Source: Lustribacter sp965277075 (GTDB taxonomy: Bacteria; Vulcanimicrobiota; Vulcanimicrobiia; Vulcanimicrobiales; Vulcanimicrobiaceae). From it: a DNA stretch of 64,000 nucleotides. The first letter of the stretch is position 1. Each line of letters starts with the position of its first letter. Shown here one piece after another: positions 24,008 to 32,936 of the stretch. The stretch lies in the NCBI GenBank assembly GCA_965277075.1, contig OZ255707.1, forward strand, positions 3,162,001-3,226,000. Reading direction: 5' to 3'. Made by a program: the position numbers and the translations under genes. The notes beneath the pieces are model-generated. The model worked only from the letters and a program-made list of their open reading frames with translations. It was not told the origin of the DNA and did no database searches.

Positions 24008-26815
24008 ATGATCGTCCGTCGCTCTATCGCCGGATTCGCCGTGCTCGTCGGCGCGAGCTTGTCGTTCGCGCTGGCAGGCGCCGGCGCCGCGGTGCCGACG
24101 CCGGGCGCTTCGCCGGACGCTCGCGTGTCCGGAGTGCCCGGTTCGCCGGCACCGGTGCCGACGGTCCTGCAATCGCCGCTCTCGGAACCGTCCGTCGGAA
24201 CGTCGCCTCAGCCGCAGGCGTCGGCCGCCGGCGCGTCTCGGCTGATCTTGCCGTTTGCCGCCGGAAGCGCGGCGCCGGCGCAAACGTACGCGACCTTCAT
24301 GCGCAACGCCGACCACGAGTCCGGCGTGCTCGATCTCGTCCGCAAAGACGACGAACTCTACATCGACCTGCGGCCCGAGAATTTCAATAAGCCGTACATC
24401 ATCTTGCCGTCGATCGCGAGCGGCGTCGGTGGTGATGCGTTCGCGGGCCGCGTCTACGACCCGCTCGTCGTGATCTTCAAACGCCAGGGCAAACGCGTTC
24501 TCTGGATTACGCCGAACACGCGATACGTCGCCGACAAGGGCACGGCCGCAGCGGCGTCGCTGGCGGTGAGCGTCGCGGACTCGGTGATCCAATCCACGCC
24601 CGTCGTCGCCGAAGATGCCGACAAGACCCACGTCGTGATCAATCCGTCGATTTTTTTGAGCGACTTCGAGGGAATCGGTGCGGATCTCGGTCGCGGCGGG
24701 ACGCCGCCGTCGTTGCCTGGACTCTTGCTGCTGATCGCGCGTCCATCGTTCAGCGTCGATGCGACGAAGTCGTACTACGGCGGAACAAAGACGTTCCCGG
24801 AAAACGACGAGATAACGGTCAACCTCGCGTTCAACGGTCCGGCGAACGCGTTGCCGACCGTGCCGGATGGACGCGGAATCCCGATCGTCGTTCACTACAG
24901 CATCGTCGCGCCGCCCGCCCACGACCCGAATTACGTTCCCCGCTACGCCGACGACCGCGTCGGGTACTTCATCACCGCGCGCAAGCATTTCGGCAACGAT
25001 TTGTCGAGTTCGCCGACCCAGCGTTTTATCGAACGCTGGAATCTCGATGCGGGGTCGATCGTCTTCACGTTGACGAACGAGATTCCGGTTGAGTATCGGC
25101 CGACGGTGCGCCGCGCGATCCTGGCGTGGAACGAGGCGTTCGCGAAGATCGGCTACCCGCACGCGATCGAAGTCCGCGATCCTCCGCCGTCCGACGCGCA
25201 TTTCGATCCCGACGACGCGCGCTACAACGCTGTTCGTTGGATCACGTCGGATGCGCCGGACTTCGTCGCGATCAGCCCGCACGTTTCCGATCCCGACACG
25301 GGTCAGATTCTGCGCGCGACCGTCGTCATCGACGGCGAGTCGATGCGCACGATTCGCCGCGGCTTCGTCGACCGGGTGCTGCCCGTGCAGCGCGAACGTC
25401 AAGACGCCTTCGCCGCGCCGGCTGCGGTGCACGCCGGCGCGCGCGACGGCGATCAGGGCGATCAAATGGATGACGCCCAGAATTGCGACTTTGCGGAAGG
25501 AGCGGCGCCGCAAGCAGCGCTGGGCATGTCGATGCTTATGGCGAACCCGCGCGCGACGCCGTACGACCGCGAGGCCTACGCAAAAAGCTTTTTGTTCTTC
25601 ACGGTGATCCACGAAGTCGGCCACACCTTGGGACTGCGGCACAACTTCCAGGGGTCGGCGGCCTACTCGTACGCGCAACTGCACGATCGGACGTTCACGC
25701 GTCTCCACGGGACGACCGGTTCGGTCATGGATTACGTTCCGGCCAACATTGCGGCGCCGGGCGAACGGCAGGCGGACTACTTCCCGATGCGTCTCGGACT
25801 CTACGACGACTGGGCAATTCGCTACGGTTATACGCGATTTCCGTCACGCACCGCCGACGGCGAATTGCCGGAGTTGCGAAAAATCGCGTCGCATTCGACC
25901 GAACGTGGTCTTGCGTACGCTACGGACGAGGAGGCCGGTTCACCGTTCGGACTGGATCCGCGCGTGCAACGGTACGATCTTTCGAGCGATCCGCTGGCCT
26001 TCGCACGATCGCAGTTCGTTATCGACGACGCGATTGCGCGTTCGCTCACGCGGGCGTATCCCGGCGACGAGCGCACGTATCAAGACCTGCGTCAGACGTT
26101 CGTCACGTTGCTCAACAATGATCTGAGCGCGTCGATGATCGCGACGCGCTATATCGGGGGAGTGTACACGTCGCGCGCGCACCGCGGACAGCACAACGGC
26201 AGCGCGCCCTTCGTCGCCGTGTCGCGGGCCGATCAGCGCCGCGCGTTCGATCTCGTCGACCGTTACGTTCTCTCATCGCACGCGCTGCAGTTCTCGTCCC
26301 AACTGCTCAACTCGGTTCCACCGGCTCGCTTCGGCGCCGACATCGGCGGCGCGGGCGTTCGCCGTACCGACTTCCCGATTCGCGAAATCTCGGCGCAACT
26401 TCAGGACATTGCGATCGCCGCGATGTTCAACCCCACCGTCATCGCGCGGATCGGGGATGAGTCGGTGCGGACGTCGGCGGGTCAAACGATGAATCTGGCC
26501 GACCTTTTCGGCTGGACGAACGCGGCAATTTTCGATGACCTCGGCCAACGGCGGATCGCACCGTTACACGCCGATCTGCAGCGGCGATTTCTCGATCTCG
26601 AATTGGAGATTGCGCTCTTGCCGAGCGGGAGTATGGATCAGCTGGCGCTGCCGCGCGAACTGCAATCGATCGCGCGCTTCGAACTGCGGCGGCTTGCGAC
26701 GCGACTCGTTCGCGCGCAACGCGCCGCGACCGACGTCGCGACCGAAGCGCACATCGACGACATGCGTTCGCGCGTCGCTGACGCGTTGCACGCGGCGGTC
26801 ACGCGTTCACTTTGA
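24008..26815 (+). CDS. Large secreted zinc-dependent metalloprotease (DUF5117/DUF4953-like)
   Basis: A 935-residue exported protein. A signal peptide (RRSIAGFAVLVGASLSFALA) is followed by a Pro/Ser/Ala-rich linker to about residue 75. A beta domain comes next (SGVLDLVRKDDELYIDLRPE, PYIILPSIASGVGGDAFAGR) and then the metzincin-like catalytic domain. The zinc motif HEVGHTLGLRHNFQGS is at about residues 535-550, with DYVPANIAAPGE after it in the Met-turn region (SVMDYVP). Bacterial proteins with this layout are long secreted peptidases of unknown substrate. The ATG at 24008 is the only start that preserves the signal. Its last nine bases overlap the convergent DUF2945 gene. Confidence 0.86.
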   Translation: MIVRRSIAGFAVLVGASLSFALAGAGAAVPTPGASPDARVSGVPGSPAPVPTVLQSPLSEPSVGTSPQPQASAAGASRLILPFAAGSAAPAQTYATFMRNADHESGVLDLVRKDDELYIDLRPENFNKPYIILPSIASGVGGDAFAGRVYDPLVVIFKRQGKRVLWITPNTRYVADKGTAAAASLAVSVADSVIQSTPVVAEDADKTHVVINPSIFLSDFEGIGADLGRGGTPPSLPGLLLLIARPSFSVDATKSYYGGTKTFPENDEITVNLAFNGPANALPTVPDGRGIPIVVHYSIVAPPAHDPNYVPRYADDRVGYFITARKHFGNDLSSSPTQRFIERWNLDAGSIVFTLTNEIPVEYRPTVRRAILAWNEAFAKIGYPHAIEVRDPPPSDAHFDPDDARYNAVRWITSDAPDFVAISPHVSDPDTGQILRATVVIDGESMRTIRRGFVDRVLPVQRERQDAFAAPAAVHAGARDGDQGDQMDDAQNCDFAEGAAPQAALGMSMLMANPRATPYDREAYAKSFLFFTVIHEVGHTLGLRHNFQGSAAYSYAQLHDRTFTRLHGTTGSVMDYVPANIAAPGERQADYFPMRLGLYDDWAIRYGYTRFPSRTADGELPELRKIASHSTERGLAYATDEEAGSPFGLDPRVQRYDLSSDPLAFARSQFVIDDAIARSLTRAYPGDERTYQDLRQTFVTLLNNDLSASMIATRYIGGVYTSRAHRGQHNGSAPFVAVSRADQRRAFDLVDRYVLSSHALQFSSQLLNSVPPARFGADIGGAGVRRTDFPIREISAQLQDIAIAAMFNPTVIARIGDESVRTSAGQTMNLADLFGWTNAAIFDDLGQRRIAPLHADLQRRFLDLELEIALLPSGSMDQLALPRELQSIARFELRRLATRLVRAQRAATDVATEAHIDDMRSRVADALHAAVTRSL

Positions 26816-27037
26816 ACGCTTGAGCGAGCCCGGTTTGTGGGCGGCCTCGGCCCCCGTCTTTGCGCTTTTGACCAGATATTCCGGATGATCCGGCGAGGCC
26901 GCGACGTGATGGCCCTTGATCTCGATCGGCGACGTCAGTTTTTTCTCGACGGTGCCCTCTACGTCGCCGTTCGACGACGTCCAGTGCACCCGATCGCCCT
27001 TCGACAGGCTCAGGGTGACGGTTTTGAATTTTGCCAT
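26807..27037 (-). CDS. DUF2945 / hypervirulence-associated TUDOR-domain protein
   Basis: A 76-residue protein of the DUF2945 (HVA1 family, TUDOR-like) type. The core is LSKGDRVHWTSSNGDVEGTV, then IEIKGHHVAASPDHPEYLVK and a basic end AAHKPGSLKRSK. Members are small SH3/tudor-like domains common in bacteria, without a settled function. The ATG at 27037 gives the usual short N-terminus. It starts only five bases from the divergently read folP start, so any promoter for one must lie within the other gene. Confidence 0.85.
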   Translation of the reverse strand: MAKFKTVTLSLSKGDRVHWTSSNGDVEGTVEKKLTSPIEIKGHHVAASPDHPEYLVKSAKTGAEAAHKPGSLKRSK

Positions 27038-27042
27038 AGCCG

Positions 27043-28338
27043 ATGTGTCCCCGACGGCCATCGTCGCGAAACGCGGCAGAGCGTGCGGCGCGCATCCTCG
27101 AAGCGCACGGTGTGATCCCGCGACGACTGACCGCAACGACCGCCGCTGCACGCGCAGGGCGCATCGCTTCCGTTTTGCCCGCTGCGGAAGCCGCCGCCGT
27201 TGCCGCGGCAGCGGGGGTCGAAGTGCTGGTCGTCGATGCGCCGGGTGTCGAGGCCGACGCGATCGTCGCCGTCCTGCGGACGGCCGGCGCAACGGCGTTT
27301 CGCCGTGACGATGGTGTGTTGGTCGTCGCTGCGTCGCGGCCGCAACTCGAGGCCGCCGTGCGTTCGACCGAGGATGAAGAAGCAGCCGGCGTACGTGAAT
27401 TGCTCGAGGCCTACGATCGCGCGACGGCGCAGCCGGGCACCTTCCGTCTGCGCGAACGCACGCTCGATCTGCGCGATGAGGCGCGCGTGATGGGCATCGT
27501 GAATGTGACCCCCGACTCGTTCTACGATCGCGCGTCGGGGATCGACGACGTGGTCGTGCGGACCCGTGCGATCGCCCGCGCGGGCGGAGCGCTCGTCGAT
27601 ATCGGCGGAGCGTCGTACGCCCATTGGAATCCCGGCGTCGGCGCCGACGAAGAGCGCGCGCGCGTCGTGCCGGCCGTGGAAGCGATCCGGGCTGCGAACA
27701 TCGACGTCGCGCTCTCGGTCGATACGTTCAAAGCAAGCGTCGCCGAGGCCGCGCTCACGGCGGGTGCCCACCTGATCAACGACTGCAGCGGTCTTTCAGA
27801 TCCGAACCTCGCCGCCGTCGTCGCAAGGCACGATGCGGCCCTCGTCGTGATGCACATCAAAGGCGAACTCAACGTCCGCGACCCCGCCGGCTATGCGTAT
27901 GTCGATGCACTCGCGGAAATCGTTACGTTTCTTTACGAGCGGACCGAAGCGGCGCTCGCCGCCGGCGTCAAGCGCGAATCGATCGCGATCGATCCGGGAC
28001 TCGAATTCGGCAAAGAACCGCAGACCGATCTCGAGATACTCGACCGCTTCGGCGAATTGCTCGCCCTCGGCTACCCGGTTCTCTTTGCCAGCTCGCGCAA
28101 GAGTTTCATCGGCCGCATCTTCGACCGTCCGTCGAGCGAGCTGCTCGTTCCGTCGCTCGCGACGGCGGCCCTCGGGATCGCGGGCGGAGCCCGAATGCTG
28201 CGCGTGCACGACGTACTCGAAACGGTTCAACTCGCGCGAATGTTCGCGGCCGTCTTGCCCGATCGCCGCACACGGCTTCCCCTGGCGGCGGCGATGCCGG
28301 GAACCCCCGGCAACTCGTCAGCTTCCCCGACGGTCTAA
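27043..28338 (+). CDS. folP: Dihydropteroate synthase with N-terminal extension
   Basis: Condenses 6-hydroxymethyl-7,8-dihydropterin diphosphate with p-aminobenzoate in folate synthesis. The TIM-barrel begins near residue 147 with VMGIVNVTPDSFYDRASG. It then has GGALVDIGGASY, SVDTFKASVAEAAL, HLINDCSGLSDP, VVMHIKGEL, IDPGLEFGKEPQTDLEIL and SSRKSFIGRIFDRP, all substrate-binding landmarks. The first 130 residues are an Ala/Arg-rich extra domain (EVLVVDAPGVEADAIVAVLR) not found in the minimal enzyme. The start is uncertain: the ATG at 27043 lies next to the divergent start of the DUF2945 gene. The next gene, a FolK-FolE2 fusion, starts nine bases after the stop, so this is a folate operon. Confidence 0.9.
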   Translation: MCPRRPSSRNAAERAARILEAHGVIPRRLTATTAAARAGRIASVLPAAEAAAVAAAAGVEVLVVDAPGVEADAIVAVLRTAGATAFRRDDGVLVVAASRPQLEAAVRSTEDEEAAGVRELLEAYDRATAQPGTFRLRERTLDLRDEARVMGIVNVTPDSFYDRASGIDDVVVRTRAIARAGGALVDIGGASYAHWNPGVGADEERARVVPAVEAIRAANIDVALSVDTFKASVAEAALTAGAHLINDCSGLSDPNLAAVVARHDAALVVMHIKGELNVRDPAGYAYVDALAEIVTFLYERTEAALAAGVKRESIAIDPGLEFGKEPQTDLEILDRFGELLALGYPVLFASSRKSFIGRIFDRPSSELLVPSLATAALGIAGGARMLRVHDVLETVQLARMFAAVLPDRRTRLPLAAAMPGTPGNSSASPTV

Positions 28339-28346
28339 ACCTCGGT

Positions 28347-29849
28347 ATGCACTCGGTGTATCTCGGCGTGGGTTCGAATTTGGGTGATCGGCAGGGCACG
28401 ATACTCAGCGCCCTGCAGCGCCTGCGCCGCGAAGCGCGCATCGAAGCGGTTTCGTCGTACTACGAAACGCCGCCGATCGGCGGTGTGGCGGGCCCGACGT
28501 TCCTTAACATCGCGGCACGCGTCTCGACGGAACTGGCGCCCGAAGCCCTCGAACATTTCATTCGTGGCGTCGAAACGGCGATCGGCCGGCAACGCCGAAC
28601 GGTGTTGAGCGCGCGGCCGATCGACATCGACATTCTCTACGTTGACGATATGATCGCCGACTTCGGACGCTTCGAAATCCCGCATCCATACATCGCCGAG
28701 CGGCCGTTCAACCTCGTGCCGCTGGCCGAGATCGCACCGACGTTCGTCGATCCGAAATGCAAGCTGACGATCGCGCAAATGGCCGCGCGCGCCGACGTCG
28801 CGGGAATCACGAAGAAGGCGCGCGCGATGCACTTCTTTGCGAATCGCCAAGAGGAGGAGCCCGACGTACGGCTCTCGCTCAACCGCGTCGGCGTTTCGAG
28901 CGTCAAGCACATCATCCGCCTCAACGTCGGCGGCACGGAACGCGTCTTCAACGCGGATTTCACAATGGTCGCCGACCTGCGCCCCGACAAGGCCGGCGTC
29001 CATATGTCGCGCTTTTCCGAACTGCTCGAAGCGGCGACGCTCGAGGTGCTCTCGCGCAGCGAACGTCCGGGTCGCGTGGAAGATTTGGTCGAGCAGATCG
29101 CGCGGGAGATCGTCGTTTCACAAGGCGCCCTGCGGGCGGATGTCCGCGTGCGCGCGGAGTTCGGCCTCGAGCGGTGGACGCCGGTGAGCGGCAAGCGTAC
29201 CGAGGAGCTCTACACGCTCGTCGGGATCGCCCATGCCGATCACGAGCGAACGCGGCGCCTCGTCGGCGTCGAAGCAGAAGGCATGACCGCGTGTCCGTGC
29301 GCGCAGCTGATGGTCCGCGAACATTCGCTGCGCGAGCTCGAAGCCGCCGGGTTTGCGACCGCCGACGCGAACCGCGCGCTCGACGCGCTGCCGGTCGCGA
29401 CCCACAACCAGCGCGGCCGCGGTTCGGTGCTGATCGGCACCGAGGGCGATTTCTCGGATCATCTGCGTGCCGAAGATCTGGTCGAGATCGTCGAGAGTTC
29501 GATGTCGAGCGAAACGTACGACTTGCTCAAACGGCCGGACGAGTTTTTCATCGTGAACAAGGCGCATCAAAACCCGAAATTCGTGGAAGACGTCGTGCGT
29601 GGCATTTTGGCACGTTCGCTCGACGTCTACGCTGATTTCCCGGACGATACGTTCGTGTCGGCGACGCAAGTGAATTACGAGTCGATCCACAAGCACGACG
29701 CGTTCGCCGAGGCCTTCGGGCTCTTCGGCGAGTTCCGCCGGGAGTTGCGCGACGGCGTCCACGTCGACGCGAAGACCGATGCCTCGACGTGGCTCGGCGC
29801 AGGCTCCGCGAGTTGGCTCGGCGCGCGTCCCTCACCGGTCATCGCGTAG
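28347..29849 (+). CDS. Fused HPPK (FolK) and GTP cyclohydrolase IB (FolE2)
   Basis: A 500-residue protein joining two folate enzymes. Residues 1-165 are 6-hydroxymethyl-dihydropterin pyrophosphokinase (YLGVGSNLGDRQGTILSALQ, SSYYETPPIGG, then RPIDIDILYVDDM with the metal-binding aspartates). Residues about 185-490 are the GTP cyclohydrolase IB/FolE2 family: VRLSLNRVGVSSVKHIIRLN, FNADFTMVADLRPDKAGVHM, EGMTACPCAQLMVREHSLRE with the active-site cysteines, LPVATHNQRGRGSVLIG. No stop or frameshift separates them, and the linker (KKARAMHFFANRQEEEPD) is short. FolE2 makes dihydroneopterin triphosphate and HPPK acts two steps later; FolB is not between them. It forms an operon with folP. Confidence 0.92.
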   Translation: MHSVYLGVGSNLGDRQGTILSALQRLRREARIEAVSSYYETPPIGGVAGPTFLNIAARVSTELAPEALEHFIRGVETAIGRQRRTVLSARPIDIDILYVDDMIADFGRFEIPHPYIAERPFNLVPLAEIAPTFVDPKCKLTIAQMAARADVAGITKKARAMHFFANRQEEEPDVRLSLNRVGVSSVKHIIRLNVGGTERVFNADFTMVADLRPDKAGVHMSRFSELLEAATLEVLSRSERPGRVEDLVEQIAREIVVSQGALRADVRVRAEFGLERWTPVSGKRTEELYTLVGIAHADHERTRRLVGVEAEGMTACPCAQLMVREHSLRELEAAGFATADANRALDALPVATHNQRGRGSVLIGTEGDFSDHLRAEDLVEIVESSMSSETYDLLKRPDEFFIVNKAHQNPKFVEDVVRGILARSLDVYADFPDDTFVSATQVNYESIHKHDAFAEAFGLFGEFRRELRDGVHVDAKTDASTWLGAGSASWLGARPSPVIA

Positions 29850-29851
29850 CG

Positions 29852-31177
29852 TTGAATTCGCTCGAGCTCTGGGCGTCGCCGGAACCGACGGTGGCGCGTC
29901 TTGACGCGTTCACCGTCCGTGACCAGATCGCTGAAACCGGCCACGACATGCGCGTCGACGACGCGGAGCGGATCGCGGCATTGGGCGTGCGCGCGTCGCG
30001 CGTCCCCGTGCTCTGGGAACGTGTCGCGCCCGACGACGCGCGTACGCGTGACTTCCGCGAACCGGCATTGCGCTTGCGTTCGCTGCGCGCGCTCGACGTT
30101 GAACCGATCGTCACGCTGCTGCACCACGGCAGCGGTCCGCGGTACACGGACCTCCTCGATACCGCCTTTCCGTCGCTGTTCGCGGACTACGCGGAAGCGG
30201 CGGCCAAAGCGTTTCCGTGGGTGCGCCGCTGGACGCCGATCAACGAACCTTTGACGACGGCGCGTTTCGCGACGCTCTACGGCGTGTGGTATCCCAACGT
30301 GCGCGACGACTGCGCGTTCGGGCGCGCGGTCGTCAACGAGACGCGCGCGCAGCAAGCGGCGATGCGCCGCATCCGCGCGGTGATTCCGGACGCCGAGTTC
30401 GTGCTGACGGAAGATCTGCAATGCTTCAGCGCGGGCGACGCCGGCGTCGCCGATTACGTCGACTTCTTGCGCGAGCGGATGTACCTCTCGGTGGAGCTCG
30501 TGGCCGGCCGCGTCGACGACGCGCACCCGATGGGTGCGTTTCTGCGCGAACGATGCGCCGTGCACGAGGTCGAGCTCGCGATGTTACGGCGCTACGCGAC
30601 ACCACCGAACCTCGTTGCGTTCAACCACTACCCGCATTCGGAACGCTATCTCTTCACCGGACCCGACGGCGTCGCGGGCGACGTTCCCGCCGTCTACGTC
30701 GCGGGGCAACCGGCGCCGCGCATCGCGCCGCTGTTGCGCGACGCCGCGCAACGCCTGCGTCTGCCGCTGGCAATCGGCGAAGTCCACGTGCACGCGCCGG
30801 CGGACGAACGCGTGCGTTGGCTCGCGCAACACGTCGCTGACGCGCGGACCGTACGGGCCGAGGGCATCGACGTCCGGGCGGTCGGCGCCTGGGCGGCGTT
30901 CGGTATGGTCGACTGGCATTCGTTGTTGCGGACGCGTGCGCGCCTCATCGAAGACGGCATATACACGTTTGCGGGGCCGAACGGTACGCCCGAACCGACG
31001 CTCGTCGCGGGCGCTTTACGCGAACTCGCGGCCACGGGAACGATCGATGACCGCGGCGTTCGCGGGTGGTGGGAGCGGCCCGAGCGATTGCGCGACGGCG
31101 CCGCGCTGCTCGCGATGCGCAACGGCGGACTGCCGGAGGGCGATCATCTGCGGATCGTCGACGAAGCCTTCGCGTGA
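29852..31177 (+). CDS. Family 1 glycoside hydrolase-like protein
   Basis: A 441-residue (beta/alpha)8 protein related to GH1 beta-glycosidases. The acid/base region is RRWTPINEPLTTARFATLYG (the glutamate of NEP). A second glutamate occurs late in LPLAIGEVHVHAPADERVR, where GH1 has its nucleophile ENG motif; the ENG consensus itself is not kept, so activity is uncertain. The most likely start is TTG at 29852, two bases after the preceding stop; an ATG at 29789 would overlap folE2. Its stop overlaps the next glycosyltransferase start by four bases (GTGA). It may trim or transfer sugars on an envelope glycan. Confidence 0.78.
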   Translation: MNSLELWASPEPTVARLDAFTVRDQIAETGHDMRVDDAERIAALGVRASRVPVLWERVAPDDARTRDFREPALRLRSLRALDVEPIVTLLHHGSGPRYTDLLDTAFPSLFADYAEAAAKAFPWVRRWTPINEPLTTARFATLYGVWYPNVRDDCAFGRAVVNETRAQQAAMRRIRAVIPDAEFVLTEDLQCFSAGDAGVADYVDFLRERMYLSVELVAGRVDDAHPMGAFLRERCAVHEVELAMLRRYATPPNLVAFNHYPHSERYLFTGPDGVAGDVPAVYVAGQPAPRIAPLLRDAAQRLRLPLAIGEVHVHAPADERVRWLAQHVADARTVRAEGIDVRAVGAWAAFGMVDWHSLLRTRARLIEDGIYTFAGPNGTPEPTLVAGALRELAATGTIDDRGVRGWWERPERLRDGAALLAMRNGGLPEGDHLRIVDEAFA

Positions 31178-32235
31178 GATTGCCCGAGGCGTTCGTCGTC
31201 GGATTGCACGTCCGGTGGGACGGCGTCCGGCAGCGTCCGCAGCATCTCCTCACGCGGCTGGCCGAACGTGCCGCGGTGATCGTGATCGAAGAACCGTTCG
31301 GCGCGCCGGTCGACCGTGACGAGGTGTACCGGTACGGCGATCTTCACGTAATCCGGCCACTCCGGCGTCGCGGTTGGAGCGCACCGCTCGTGGACGACGC
31401 GGCGCTCGCGACGGCCCGCGCGCTGTTGGGCGACGTGCCCTCGGGCGTTTGGCTGTATACACCGATGATGTCGGAAGTGATCGACGCGTTCGACGGGTCA
31501 CCCATCGTGTTCGATGTGATGGACGAATTAGCGAATTTTGATTTCGCACCGTCGGGGATGCGCGACCGCGAAGACGCGTTGCTCTCGCGCGCCGACGTCG
31601 TTTTCGCGGGCGGCCGTTCGCTCTACGAAAATCGTCAACTCTACGGAGCGAAGGTGCACGCGCTGCCGAGCGGCGTCGAGTTCGATCACTTTGCGGCCGA
31701 CGTCGCGCCGCACCCGCTCGTCGCAGCGTTGCGCGGCCGCGTTTTCGCCTACGTCGGCGTGGTCGATGAACGGCTCGACTACGATCTGCTCGTCGCGCTT
31801 GCCGACGCGTTTCCCGACGATCACATCGTGCTTGTGGGTCCGGTCGCGAAGGTCGATCCGGCGCGGCTTCCGCAGCGCACGAACGTGCATTTTACCGGTC
31901 GTTTGCCGTACGACACGCTGCCGTCGCTGCTCGCCGGCGTCGACGTCGCGTTGCTGCCCTTCGCGATCAACCGCGCGACCGCGTCGATTTCGCCGACGAA
32001 GACGCTCGAATACTTCGCTGCGAGCGTCCCGGTCGTCTCGACACCGGTCACCGATGTCGTCCGAGCCTACGGCGACATCGCGTTCGTTGCTCGCGATCCG
32101 GCGGCGTTCGTCGGCGCGGTCAGGACCGCGCTGCTTCCCGACGCCGAACGTATCGCGCGGGGCGTCCTTGCCGCGCGCGGCCAAGCGTGGGACGCGATCT
32201 TCGCCCGGATGTGGCGCGTGATGGAAGAAGCGTGA
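31174..32235 (+). CDS. Glycosyltransferase (GT-B fold, GT1/GT4-like)
   Basis: A 353-residue GT-B glycosyltransferase. The N-terminal domain has VVGLHVRWDGVRQRPQHLLT, a motif typical of glycosyltransferases paired with UDP-galactopyranose-mutase or GH1-like genes. The C-terminal donor-binding domain shows FTGRLPYDTLPSLLAGVDVA, then SISPTKTLEYFAASVPVVST with the EX7E-like glutamate, ending VARDPAAF. The GTG start overlaps the upstream stop, and its own stop overlaps the next start (GTGA), giving a tightly coupled three-gene unit with the GH1-like and DUF2461 proteins. Substrate unknown. Confidence 0.85.
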   Translation: MRLPEAFVVGLHVRWDGVRQRPQHLLTRLAERAAVIVIEEPFGAPVDRDEVYRYGDLHVIRPLRRRGWSAPLVDDAALATARALLGDVPSGVWLYTPMMSEVIDAFDGSPIVFDVMDELANFDFAPSGMRDREDALLSRADVVFAGGRSLYENRQLYGAKVHALPSGVEFDHFAADVAPHPLVAALRGRVFAYVGVVDERLDYDLLVALADAFPDDHIVLVGPVAKVDPARLPQRTNVHFTGRLPYDTLPSLLAGVDVALLPFAINRATASISPTKTLEYFAASVPVVSTPVTDVVRAYGDIAFVARDPAAFVGAVRTALLPDAERIARGVLAARGQAWDAIFARMWRVMEEA

Positions 32236-32936
32236 AGGCCGACGTCATCGACGTCGCCCGCACGCTGCGCTTTTTGCGTGCGCTCGGCAAGAACAACGAT
32301 CGTGCATGGTTCACCGCGCACCGCGATGTCTACGACGATCACGTCAAACCGGAGTGGCAGGATCTCGTCGCCGGGCTGCTGGCTGCGGCCGTGCCGCTGG
32401 ACGAGCGGTTTGCCCACGTCGATCCGAAGGCGTGCTTGTTTCGTTTGCACCGGGATACGCGTTTCGGCAACGATAAGACTCCATATAAGACGAATGTGTC
32501 GGCGTTTCTCTCGCCATTCGGCAAGAGCGGCACGAACGCCGGATTTTACGTCTCGCTCGAGCCGAGCGAGTCGATCTTTGCCGCGGGCATCTACACGCCC
32601 GCGGACGCGTCGCTCGACGCGTTGCGCCGCCACTTCGCGGAAGCAGAAACACGTCCGTTCGAACGCATCTTCGCCGCCAAGCGAATGCAGCCGTATTTGC
32701 CGCTGACCACCGACAGCCTCACGCGCAGTCCGCGCGGATTTCCGAAGGAGCATCCGCACCTGCCGCTCGTTCGCGCGCGCCGTTATATGGTGCGGCGGAC
32801 GTTCAGCGATGCGGAATTGCAAGACGCGGGCGCGTTCGCGACGTTTCGCACGGCGATGCGCGACTGCGCGCCGCTCGTGCGTTACCTCGACGCAGTCGCT
32901 TCGAGCGTTTCGATGCGCGACTTCAACGACGGGTGA
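32232..32936 (+). CDS. DUF2461 family protein (TIGR02453)
   Basis: A 234-residue cytoplasmic protein of the DUF2461/TIGR02453 family. The family start TLRFLRALGKNNDRAWFTAH, the middle CLFRLHRDTRFGNDKTPYKT, GFYVSLEPSESIFAAGIYTP and the C-terminal YMVRRTFSDAEL are all present. Members have no assigned reaction. GTG at 32232 overlaps the glycosyltransferase stop. Its last 55 bases overlap the convergent M48 protease gene. Confidence 0.9.
   Translation: MKADVIDVARTLRFLRALGKNNDRAWFTAHRDVYDDHVKPEWQDLVAGLLAAAVPLDERFAHVDPKACLFRLHRDTRFGNDKTPYKTNVSAFLSPFGKSGTNAGFYVSLEPSESIFAAGIYTPADASLDALRRHFAEAETRPFERIFAAKRMQPYLPLTTDSLTRSPRGFPKEHPHLPLVRARRYMVRRTFSDAELQDAGAFATFRTAMRDCAPLVRYLDAVASSVSMRDFNDG

Noticed and set aside
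28360..28385. tRNA T-loop-like GGTTCGAATT string
   Set aside because: It lies inside folK at the conserved GVGSNLGD codons, and no acceptor stem or cloverleaf can be formed.
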